Shown in pieces: positions 1 to 5,006 of a stretch of DNA of 5,006 nucleotides. How positions within the stretch are numbered: the first letter of the stretch is position 1; each line of letters begins with the position of its first letter. A model generated the notes under the pieces. It saw only the letters and a program-made list of their open reading frames with translations. It did not search any database and was not told where the DNA came from. Origin of the DNA: Bacillota bacterium (GTDB lineage: Bacteria > Bacillota > Clostridia > Christensenellales > CALWSW01); contig JAEYFO010000349.1 in assembly GCA_023402915.1 (NCBI GenBank), positions 1 through 5,006 of the forward strand. Reading direction: 5' to 3'. Position numbers and translations under genes: made by a program.

Positions 1-47
1 CCGTTGAACCGGGCGCTGCGGCGCATTCCCCTTGCCGGGGTTTGACG

Positions 48-539
48 GACGCGCAGCCGGGTATGCCGGTTTTTAGCCGAAAGGGTTCCGAAATGCCGGA
101 CAAGGTTCGGGGCAGAAGCCAAACGGCAAGGCGTTCAGCGCGGCGTTTTTTCAAACGCTGCCGGGCGCAGGGCCGGAACGATGACTGCGGAACTTTTCGG
201 CGAGACAGGTCGGATGCGCTGGAACGTTGGCAAACCGCAAAGCAAGCACAGAGATGCTCCGCGAAGGGAAAACCGGTTGCAGGGAGGTTCCGGAAAAGCA
301 CGGAAGTTCGCTCTCTGCTTTCCTTAAAATCGAATCTGCGGCATATCGCAAAACTGCCGAATGCGGAGTAGCGGCAAATCATGCGCCGGTATGTTGGGAC
401 GCGCTGGATTATTGCCGAACCGCAGGGCAAGCGCAGGGACACTCCGTAAAGGGAAAACCAGCTGCGGGGAAGTTTCAGAAAAGCCGGAAGCCAGATAGGC
501 GATTCCTCAAAATTCAACTGTCGAACCGGGCGCTGCGGC
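48..539. repeat. Degenerate tandem repeat array, unit about 165-185 bp, in a gene-free region
   Basis: No credible gene lies in 1-506. Two clear imperfect copies start at 213 (GATGCGCTGG) and 398 (GACGCGCTGG), an offset of 185 bp. They align almost without gaps for about 90 bp, sharing AACCGCA, GCAAGC, CTCCG, AAGGGAAAACC and GAAAAGC. By eye roughly three quarters of positions match, and most differences are transitions. A weaker, older copy seems to start at 48 (GACGCGC), with similar words in the same order (AAGGGTTCCG, AAGGTTCGG, AGAAGCC). A 17-bp exact repeat, GAACCGGGCGCTGCGGC, occurs at 6-22 and again at 523-539; the second copy lies inside the 3' end of the membrane-protein gene. The open frames crossing this region come from the repeat and have no family resemblance. 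Function is unknown: it could be an intergenic repeat family, an RNA-level structure, or decayed DNA. Confidence 0.6.
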
Positions 540-1028
540 CTCTTCCGTCGTGACGGCGCTGCCGGTGGGTTCGGGCTGCTTGTCCTCGCCGCCGCGGAGA
601 ACGAACGTATAGAGCACCACGGCCAGCACGACGATGAGGATGACGGCCAGCTGAATTTTGCGCGTCGCGGGGTTGAGCCTATAGCCGTCGCCCGATTCGG
701 ACTTCTTCCGGGCGGGCTGCTCGTTTTCCGTGAGAATGGATGTGTCCGGTCCCGCCTTGCCGGCGGGCGTATCGGCTGCGTTTTCGGCGTTGTTTTCGGC
801 CTGTTCTGCCGCTTCTTTGGCGGCCCTGGCGCGCAGCTGCTCCAGGGGCGTGGGGGTCGGGGACTGGGGCTGCATTTTGGGCACGGCGGGCGTGTATGCG
901 GCGCGGCTGCCCTGTTTCTGGTCGGGGAAGGGTTCTTGGGTGGCGGCAAAGGCGTCAAGCTTTTTGGAAAGCTCGTCCTCAGCGGCGGAAACGGGCTGTT
1001 CGGCGGGGGTGTTGGGCTTTTGTTCCAT
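507..1028 (-). CDS. Hypothetical single-pass membrane protein with long acidic/Pro-Ala-rich cytoplasmic region
   Basis: I do not recognise a family. The 173-residue product starts at an ATG (1028-1026) preceded by AGGAGG at 1043-1038 with a 9-nt spacer, which fixes the start. Residues 1-60 are low-complexity and rich in Pro, Gln and Ala. Residues 62-85 (LEQLRARAAKEAAEQ onward) are Ala/Glu-rich and probably helical, perhaps a coiled coil. Residues 86-122 are polar with a basic patch (ARKK) near 106-109. One strong hydrophobic segment covers about 125-144, flanked by TRK on its N-side. By the positive-inside rule this suggests an N-in orientation with a short (~29 aa) acidic extracytoplasmic tail. 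There is no signal peptide or catalytic motif. It has its own promoter (1097-1105) and is cut off from the amidohydrolase by a terminator, so it is probably monocistronic. The last codons overlap a repeat (523-539). It ends in TGA, and I see no clear terminator just after it. It could be a small envelope or cell-division accessory protein, but nothing shows that. Confidence 0.75.
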   Translation of the reverse strand: MEQKPNTPAEQPVSAAEDELSKKLDAFAATQEPFPDQKQGSRAAYTPAVPKMQPQSPTPTPLEQLRARAAKEAAEQAENNAENAADTPAGKAGPDTSILTENEQPARKKSESGDGYRLNPATRKIQLAVILIVVLAVVLYTFVLRGGEDKQPEPTGSAVTTEEAAAPGSTVEF

Positions 1029-1096
1029 GGAAAAGGGCCTCCTGATTCAAAATTCAAAAGGAAGAAAGTGCAGCAGAATGGATGTTGATTTTCTTC

Positions 1097-1105
1097 ATTG
1101 TAGCA
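1097..1105 (-). promoter_or_regulatory. Extended -10 promoter for the membrane-protein gene
   Basis: On the minus strand the sequence reads TGCTACAAT. This is a TG-N extended -10 followed by TACAAT, one base from the TATAAT consensus. The 17-nt-upstream position has only a weak -35 (TTTTTC), as often seen with extended -10 promoters. A transcript starting near 1090 would have a 5' leader of about 60 nt with the AGGAGG site near its end. Position and orientation fit the gene at 507-1028. No operator is evident. Confidence 0.55.
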
Positions 1106-1511
1106 CATCCGCCCGGCAAGAAAAAGCCCGCCCGGGGAAAAGCCCGAAAGCGGCGGCTGGATCGTCAAAAAGCGGGAACAAAAGCGCTGGGGAAAGCCGC
1201 TGCAAGGTGCGGGCGGCTTCAACGTTTTTTTGAAAACGGAAGCCTGACGGGGATGTCCGGACTGATGAGGAAAACAGGCCGCAAGGGCAGTGAACATGAA
1301 GGGCTTTGGGGAAAACGTGGGAAGGGGGTTCGCGATTTTTGAACCATGAAAAACGGTAATTTGGGAAGGGGGGAAGCGTTTTGAGCGGGGAGCGGAAGGA
1401 GAAAGGTTGAGGGACGTCTTGAAGTTTTATTGGAGCGGAAAGGCGGCACAAGCGCGCCTGAAACGCGCCGGATTTCCCACAATTTTTCGGCTTTTGCACA
1501 AAAATTTTCCA
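1106..1511. other. Gene-free spacer with A-run words spaced about 40 bp apart
   Basis: About 400 bp between the terminator of the amidohydrolase gene and the promoter of the membrane-protein gene. Open frames here have no conserved motif and no ribosome binding site in a sensible place. The word GAAAAC recurs at 1232, 1270 and 1311, and GAAAAAC at 1348, so at steps of about 38-41 bp. GGGAAGGGGG-like words occur near 1319 and 1363. The words are short and the surrounding DNA does not align well, so this may be a very decayed repeat or simply compositional bias. Short inverted words such as GGTTC/GAACC (1327-1331 and 1341-1345) are too weak to call. Confidence 0.35.
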
Positions 1512-1513
1512 CA
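1473..1513 (+). promoter_or_regulatory. Cluster of three DnaA-box-like 9-mers
   Basis: Three similar words lie in the same orientation within 41 bp: TTTCCCACA (1473-1481), TTTTGCACA (1492-1500) and TTTTCCACA (1505-1513). The last two match the relaxed DnaA box TTWTNCACA; the first has one mismatch. The cluster is locally AT-rich compared with its GC-rich surroundings. The last box abuts the U-run side of the amidohydrolase terminator. No replication genes (dnaA, dnaN, recF, gyrB) are in view, so an origin is not supported. A titration or regulatory cluster, or chance in A/T-rich DNA, are the alternatives. Confidence 0.3.
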
Positions 1514-1548
1514 AAAAAACCGGGGAAGCGAAAGGGCTTCCTCCGGTT
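1512..1548 (-). terminator. Intrinsic terminator after the amidohydrolase gene
   Basis: Minus-strand transcript: left arm AACCGGAGGAAGC (1548-1536), loop CCTTTC, right arm GCTTCCCCGGTT (1529-1518). The arms pair over 12 bp with one bulged A. The right arm runs into a run of seven T residues (1519-1513). It begins 14 nt after the TAA stop at 1563-1565. The stem, loop and U-run are all classic for Rho-independent termination. Confidence 0.9.
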
Positions 1549-1562
1549 CAGTTTGATTTGGC

Positions 1563-2324
1563 TTACTTGAGCTTGAGCAGCTTCTTGATGTTGCCACACA
1601 GGATCTTGTCGAGCTGTTCCTTCGTCACGCCCATGTTGTACAGGGGCTCGAGGTTCTCGGCGAAGCGGTGCGTGCGCAGGGGGTTGGCGTCCGTGCCGAA
1701 GAGGATACGGTCGTCGGTGCGCATCCATTCGAGCGTGGCCGGTCCGAGCTGCGGGAAGAGCTTGACCCAGTGAGAGAACACGATAACGGTGTCCATGTAC
1801 ACGTTCTTGTGCTTGGCGACGAGCACGGGATCATCGCCGAAGGGGTTGCCGTGGGCGATGATGAACTTGGCTTCCGGATAGCGGATGGCCAGATCGTCAA
1901 TGGGGGCGGAGCTGCTGTAGGCCATGCGGGCGGTGTGGGAATAGATGGGACCCGTGTGGATCAGGATGGGCAGATCCATGTCGATGCAGGTCTCGATGAC
2001 CGGCCCGATGCGGGGATCTTCCATGGAGAAGTTCTGGAGCGGCGGATGGAGCTTGAGGCCCTTGAGACCCCAGGTCTCCACGGCGCGGCGCAGTTCGTCG
2101 CTGGCGCCCGGCTCGGTGGGAACGACGCAGGCATAAGCCATGAAGCGGTCGGGGTGCTCCTTGACCAGCTGGCCGACGAATTCGTTGTCGGAACGGCCCA
2201 GATCGCCGCCGGGGACGATGGGCTGAACGATCGCCATATCGATATGGTTTTCGTCCATGGCGTTGAGGAAGGTCTTGACCTCGCCGTGACCTTCGCGGAT
2301 ATGGACATGGGAGTCGATGATCAT
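1563..2324 (-). CDS. Amidohydrolase-2 family metal-dependent hydrolase/decarboxylase
   Basis: A 253-residue cytoplasmic TIM-barrel protein of the amidohydrolase superfamily (ACMSD-like, amidohydrolase-2 group). The N-terminal strand carries D-S-H-V-H (Asp4, His6, His8), the HxH metal motif. Further expected metal or active-site residues are His93 in KLHPP, His123 in LIHTG, His158 in IIAHG and Asp212 in FGTDANP, each at the end of a barrel strand. The C-terminal ILCGNIKKLLKL matches the usual I-x-x-x-N-[AI]-x-x-[LI]-[LF] ending of the family. Length is at the short end of the family and complete. The start at 2324 is chosen because MIIDSHVH is the normal family N-terminus and AGAGGTG sits 8 nt upstream; an in-frame ATG further upstream at 2411 would add 29 unrelated residues and reach into repeat DNA. 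Members hydrolyse C-N/C-O bonds or decarboxylate aromatic or keto acids; the substrate here cannot be assigned. It lies 411 bp after the M20 gene, so it may have its own promoter. Confidence 0.9.
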   Translation of the reverse strand: MIIDSHVHIREGHGEVKTFLNAMDENHIDMAIVQPIVPGGDLGRSDNEFVGQLVKEHPDRFMAYACVVPTEPGASDELRRAVETWGLKGLKLHPPLQNFSMEDPRIGPVIETCIDMDLPILIHTGPIYSHTARMAYSSSAPIDDLAIRYPEAKFIIAHGNPFGDDPVLVAKHKNVYMDTVIVFSHWVKLFPQLGPATLEWMRTDDRILFGTDANPLRTHRFAENLEPLYNMGVTKEQLDKILCGNIKKLLKLK

Positions 2325-2332
2325 TTGTGTTA

Positions 2333-2339
2333 CACCTCT
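2333..2339 (-). promoter_or_regulatory. Ribosome binding site that fixes the amidohydrolase start
   Basis: AGAGGTG on the minus strand, with 8 nt between it and the ATG at 2324-2322. No comparable site precedes the upstream in-frame ATG at 2411, so the shorter protein is the real one. Confidence 0.75.
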
Positions 2340-2419
2340 TCTTGAAGATTGTTGAAGTTGAAGCCTGCATGAACCGGGCGGAAAAGCGCTCGGCTCACGC
2401 GGGCGGAGCAACCGAAGTT

Positions 2420-2590
2420 TTTTGGCCGCAGAACCGTTTCATTGGAGCAGGCCAGCCGCTTTTTTGGCCGCAGAGCCGTTTTACTGCGGTAGGTCAAACG
2501 CGTTTTGGCGGCGGAGCCGTTTCATTTGGACAGGAAGCGCCGGTTTTCCGGCAGCCAGCCCCTTCTTTTGGCAAAAAGAACCGTTTTTAC
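2420..2590. repeat. Degenerate 41-42-bp tandem repeats between the M20 and amidohydrolase genes
   Basis: The motif TTTTGGCCGCAG followed by A/G-A/G-CCGTTT recurs in phase. Unit starts are at 2420 (TTTTGGCCGCAG), 2462 (TTTTGGCCGCAG), 2503 (TTTTGGCGGCGG) and, more decayed, 2544 (TTTTCCGGCAGC). The steps are 42, 41 and 41 bp. The linked CCGTTT word starts at 2434, 2476 and 2517. A related 12-bp word, CCGTTTTTACAA, appears exactly at 2581-2592 and 2667-2678, 86 bp apart. The fourth unit also contains the small hairpin GCCGG-TTTT-CCGGC (2539-2552). There are about four units with no sequence-unrelated spacers, so this is not CRISPR. The open plus-strand frame through it translates the repeat only (FWPQxRF-like 14-residue periods). 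Confidence 0.65.
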
Positions 2591-2735
2591 AACGGCAACG
2601 ACCACCTTGCCTGGGACGACAGGACTGCCTTGCGGCAGTTTGGCCGCTTCTTTACTTATTGCAAAGCCGTTTTTACAAAACCCCAACGGGTTTTGTTTGA
2701 ACCGGAAAACCGTCAGCCCCGCGCAAAACCGCTTT
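2591..2735. other. Remainder of the 411-bp intergenic region, with small hairpins
   Basis: This stretch follows the phased repeats and runs to the stop codon of the M20 gene. It holds a perfect 6-bp hairpin, ACTGCC-TTGC-GGCAGT (2624-2639), and the hairpin listed separately at 2675-2696. It also has scattered copies of the CCGTTTTTA-like word (2667, and a variant at 2729). No coding signal was seen, and no convincing -35/-10 pair for the amidohydrolase gene could be placed. Confidence 0.4.
2675..2696 (-). terminator. Possible intrinsic terminator downstream of the M20 gene
   Basis: A perfect 9-bp inverted repeat, ACAAAACCC and GGGTTTTGT, surrounds a 4-nt loop. It lies 39 nt after the M20 stop codon. 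The downstream arm supplies TTTTGT, but the sequence after it on the minus strand is AAAAAC rather than a U-run, so termination on that strand would be weak. On the plus strand the tail reads TTTTGTTT. It could act in both directions or be only part of the local repeat. Confidence 0.4.
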
Positions 2736-4199
2736 TTACTTTGCGGCCGCCTTATCCTCCGCCGCCAGCTTGATGAGATAATAGATATAGGCGGAGCAGG
2801 ACATTTCATTTTCGCGCATGCCCTTGATGGTCATCCATTCGTCGGGCGCGTGGATGCGGCCGGACTGGCCCAGACCGTAGGACACGTAGGGCACGCTGAT
2901 GGGCGGCTGCGTGAAGCGGTGTCCGGGGCCGGTGCCGGGGAAGATGGGCCAGGGCGCGGCGTCCGGACAGCCCGAAACGTCCATGGCAGCCAGCGCGGCG
3001 CGAACGCCCAGACTGCTCGGATCGTCCTTCGACCACGGAACGGCCTGACGGACGGTGATCTTGATATCGTCGTAGCCGTGCTTGTGCAGGTGCGCCTTGA
3101 AGCGTTCGAGCATCTTTTCGGCCGTCATCGGGGGCACGAGGCGGATGTCGATCTTGGCGCAGGCCTTGTGGGGCAGGATGGTCTTGGTGGCCGGGCCGGT
3201 ATAGCCCGCCCAGATGCCGTCGATGTTGAGCGTGGGCTTCCACAAAAGATTGCGCATCGCGTCGCCGCCGTGAAGATCCTTCATGAACTTGTCGGCGGTG
3301 AGGCGCTTTTCCAGATACATCTTTTCGTCGAACACGTCGATCATCCGCTCGGTAAGGGCTTCGTCCTCGTCCGAAAGGGGCTGAAGATCGTCGTAGAAAC
3401 CGTCGATGAGGATGTTGTCGTTTTCGTCGCGCATGGTGGCAAGGGCGTTGACCAGCCGCCAGACGGGACTGCTGACCCACGCGGCGTTCATGCTGTGAAG
3501 ATCGACGTCCTTCGGGCCGCCCCATTCGCCGCCGGTACACTCCAGATCCATATACAGGCAGCCCTTGTTGCCGAGGATGGAGAAGGGCCGTCCCTCTTCG
3601 TCCTGACGGGTGCCGTTGAGGAAGATGGCGTCCATCCTGGAAAGCTCTTCGGCGTGGACCTTGGTGTATTCCACCAGGCTTTCAGAGCCCATTTCCTCTT
3701 CGCCTTCCACGACGAACAGGATGTTGATGGGCATATAGCCCAGCGTCTTTTTGATGCTGTCCACGGCGTTGAGGAAACACACCAGCGGCCCCTTGGAGTT
3801 GGCGATGCCGCGGGCGACCATGCAGGTGCCGTAGGGCGGGTATTCCTTGATGGTGCCGGCAAAGGGCTCCACCGTCCAGTCCTCGATGGGATCGGCGGGC
3901 TGCACGTCGTACATGCCGTACATCATGATGCTCGGCGCGTCGGGCACGTCGGCCCTGAGCCGGCCCACGACCACGGGGCTGTTGACGTAGTGCTCCTGAT
4001 GGATGTCCTCGCAGCCCAGCTCGGAAAGAAGATCCATCACGATCTGCGCGCACTCCCTGATGCCTTCGCCCGTGCCCGCGATGCTGGGCTGGCGGACGAT
4101 CTTGAGGATGCGCTGCAAATGCTCGTTGTCGTCGTAGGGCTTGTCGTAATAGGAATTGATGAGGTCATAGACCTCGGGAAGCCAATCGCGTTGTTCCAT
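2736..4199 (-). CDS. M20-family metallopeptidase / amidohydrolase homologue (dipeptidase-like) with divergent metal site
   Basis: A full-length, 487-residue cytoplasmic protein of the M20 peptidase/deacylase family, which cleaves dipeptides or N-acyl amino acids at a two-metal centre. ATG at 4199-4197 follows AAGGAGG (4215-4209) with a 9-nt spacer. Order of motifs: YGMYDVQP (93-101) with catalytic Asp98; RGIANSKGP (130-138); VEGEEEMGS (164-172) with the Glu168-Glu169 pair; NGTRQDEEGRP (195-205); DLHS with His235 at the start of the dimerisation lid domain (about 220-400); and RIHAPDEW with His450 near the end. Most of the fold is well preserved, but three usual metal ligands are changed: Met96 where GHxD normally has His, Asn134 where the bridging Asp of the A-D-x-K-G motif is expected, and Asn195 where an Asp is usual. 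I recall similar GMYDV/NxKGP variants in other M20 proteins, so this may be a real subgroup rather than decay. It lies 78 nt after the S9 gene, so an operon is likely. Activity and substrate are uncertain. Confidence 0.92.
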   Translation of the reverse strand: MEQRDWLPEVYDLINSYYDKPYDDNEHLQRILKIVRQPSIAGTGEGIRECAQIVMDLLSELGCEDIHQEHYVNSPVVVGRLRADVPDAPSIMMYGMYDVQPADPIEDWTVEPFAGTIKEYPPYGTCMVARGIANSKGPLVCFLNAVDSIKKTLGYMPINILFVVEGEEEMGSESLVEYTKVHAEELSRMDAIFLNGTRQDEEGRPFSILGNKGCLYMDLECTGGEWGGPKDVDLHSMNAAWVSSPVWRLVNALATMRDENDNILIDGFYDDLQPLSDEDEALTERMIDVFDEKMYLEKRLTADKFMKDLHGGDAMRNLLWKPTLNIDGIWAGYTGPATKTILPHKACAKIDIRLVPPMTAEKMLERFKAHLHKHGYDDIKITVRQAVPWSKDDPSSLGVRAALAAMDVSGCPDAAPWPIFPGTGPGHRFTQPPISVPYVSYGLGQSGRIHAPDEWMTIKGMRENEMSCSAYIYYLIKLAAEDKAAAK

Positions 4200-4236
4200 G
4201 ACGTTTGTCCTCCTTCAAATATTCCGGACGCTCAAA

Positions 4237-4269
4237 GGGCCGCGCTCGCAAGACGGCACAGCGCGGCTC
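4237..4269 (-). promoter_or_regulatory. GC-rich intercistronic hairpin between S9 and M20 genes
   Basis: Arms GAGCCGCGCT (4269-4260) and AGCGCGGCCC (4246-4237) on the minus strand pair over 10 bp with one G-U wobble and a 13-nt loop. It lies between the S9 stop and the M20 ribosome binding site. Only TTT follows the stem, so it is a poor terminator. It could weakly attenuate the operon or protect the upstream mRNA from 3' exonucleases. Confidence 0.45.
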
Positions 4270-4277
4270 CCCGGAGC

Positions 4278-5006
4278 TTATTTTTGCAGGTGAGAATCAA
4301 ACCAGTTGGTGATCTCCACCAGACGGTTGATGCGGTTGAACGGCTTGCCGCTGCGGCTCAGCTCGTGGTTTTCCCCCTTGAACATGCAGATGCGCGCCTC
4401 GCAGCCGTGATACTTGAGGGCGTAATACATCTGGATGCCTTCGGAGATGGGGCAGCGATAGTCCTCCTCCGCGTGGATGAAGAGCGTCGGGGTGGTGCAC
4501 TGATCGGCGCAGCTGAGGGGAGAATGCTTCCAGTAGCGCGCCACGTCCATCCAGGGGGTGGTGTCGAACTGCCACATGGGGAAGCGGTAGCTGGTATCGG
4601 ACGTGCCGAACATGGACACGAAGTTCGAAATGCTGCGCTGCGACACGGCGCACTTGAAGCGGTGCGTGTGGCCGATGACCCAGTTGGTCATGAAGCCGCC
4701 GTAGCTGCCGCCGCCCACGCCGATGTGCCCGGGATCGATGTCCGGGTTGGCTTCCAGGCAGGCGTCCGTAAACTTCATGATGTCGGAATAATCCTCAAAG
4801 CCGTACTTGCCGATGATGTCGGCAAAGTCGTTGTCGTAGCCGTCGGAGCCGCGGGGGTTGCAGTACCACACGAAATAGCCCTTGGCGGCATAGAGCTGAA
4901 GCTCATGATAGAACACCGGGCCGAAGTCCAGCTTGTGGCCGCCGTGGATGTAGAGGATGCCGGGGTACTTCTAGCCGGGCTGGTAGCCCACGGGCTTCAT
5001 GACGTA
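4278..5006 (-). CDS. S9 family serine peptidase (prolyl oligopeptidase / acylaminoacyl-peptidase type), C-terminal part, with in-frame TAG
   Basis: This is the alpha/beta-hydrolase catalytic domain of an S9 peptidase; the beta-propeller lies beyond the window edge. The frame is open from 5006 to the TAA at 4280-4278 except for one TAG at 4973-4971. Translation on both sides continues the family pattern: KPVGYQPG, the TAG, then KYPGILYIHGGHKLDFGP. Numbering from the GTG at 4916, the catalytic triad is Ser71 in GGGSYGG (68-74), Asp152 in EEDYRCP and His184 in GENHE. PRGSDGYDNDF (21-31) is the usual conserved loop. The oxyanion-region HGG is followed by His rather than the usual Pro. An internal start at GTG 4916 is open but has no ribosome binding site and would lose the HGG strand, so it is unlikely to make an active enzyme. 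The family cleaves short peptides, often releasing N-blocked residues or dipeptides. The gene is either a recent nonsense mutant, a sequence error, or read through. Confidence 0.85.
4971..4973 (-). other. In-frame amber codon inside the S9 gene
   Basis: TAG lies between Q-P-G and K-Y-P-G-I-L in the conserved entry to the catalytic domain. It is one base away from codons for Lys (AAG), Gln (CAG) or Glu (GAG); Lys would give the common P-G-K-K-Y-P pattern. The four genes whose stops are visible end in TGA, TAA, TAA and TAA, so TAG is not used as a terminal stop here, although four stops are too few to argue from. Confidence 0.8.

Noticed and set aside
42..553. Two plus-strand open frames of about 108 residues (42-371 and 227-553) with similar ends (KGKPxAG motif)
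   Set aside because: They lie in different frames, and their similarity comes from the DNA repeat itself. No sensible ribosome binding site, family motif or conserved composition.
1114..1146. Terminator on the minus strand ending in GGGCGGGCTTTTTC
   Set aside because: The GGGCGGGC arm has no nearby complementary arm; the T-run instead occupies the weak -35 position of the promoter.
1473..1513. Replication origin
   Set aside because: Only three box-like words and no replication genes or long AT-rich unwinding region; kept only as a DnaA-box-like cluster.
1095..1728. Minus-strand open frames of 139 and 169 residues across the spacer and the end of the amidohydrolase gene
   Set aside because: They cross the intrinsic terminator and overlap the real gene out of frame; composition is Pro/Arg/Ser-rich as expected of shadows.
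1668..2345. 225-residue plus-strand open frame rich in Gly, Val, Asp
   Set aside because: Exact antisense of the amidohydrolase gene; open because of high GC in the third codon position, and without family features.
2325..2411. Upstream extension of the amidohydrolase to an ATG at 2411
   Set aside because: The extra 29 residues do not match the family and the ATG lacks a ribosome binding site, while the ATG at 2324 has one and gives the usual MIIDSHVH start.
2420..2590. CRISPR-like array
   Set aside because: The repeats are degenerate and immediately adjacent, with no constant repeat and unique spacers, and no cas genes are present.
2327..2773. 148-residue plus-strand open frame with 14-residue periodicity (FWPQxRF)
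   Set aside because: The periodicity is the 42-bp DNA repeat; the frame runs into antisense of the M20 3' end, and no ribosome binding site fits.

Overview
The window is a GC-rich bacterial chromosome segment in which every supportable gene lies on the minus strand. The genes have strong AGGAGG-type ribosome binding sites about 8-9 nt before their starts. Together with an extended -10 promoter and the flavour of the peptidase sequences, this fits a Gram-positive Firmicute (Clostridia-like, possibly gut-derived). That placement is an inference from style, not from a marker gene.

In the direction of transcription (right to left) the order is as follows. The C-terminal catalytic part of an S9 (prolyl oligopeptidase / acylaminoacyl-peptidase type) serine peptidase enters from the right edge and is interrupted by an in-frame TAG at 4973-4971. 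A 78-nt gap with a GC-rich hairpin leads to a full-length 487-aa M20-family metallopeptidase homologue with unusual residues at metal-ligand positions. A 411-bp non-coding stretch follows, built partly from ~41-42-bp degenerate repeats. Next come a 253-aa amidohydrolase of the amidohydrolase-2 (TIM-barrel) type and a textbook intrinsic terminator. A second non-coding stretch of about 530 bp carries three DnaA-box-like 9-mers and the promoter of the last gene. That gene encodes a 173-aa protein of unknown function with a single membrane segment. Its 3' end runs into a third non-coding region (1-506) made of degenerate ~165-185-bp tandem repeats.

Functionally, the S9 and M20 genes are close enough to be co-transcribed and would fit intracellular breakdown of peptides: S9 releasing short peptides or blocked residues, M20 cleaving dipeptides or N-acyl amino acids. 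The amidohydrolase probably has its own promoter or is reached by readthrough; its substrate cannot be told from sequence. The small membrane protein is a separate unit behind a terminator.

No phage, plasmid, IS, CRISPR, tRNA or rRNA gene was seen. The unusual content is the amber codon inside a conserved S9 motif, the altered M20 metal site, and three intergenic regions with different degenerate repeat patterns.
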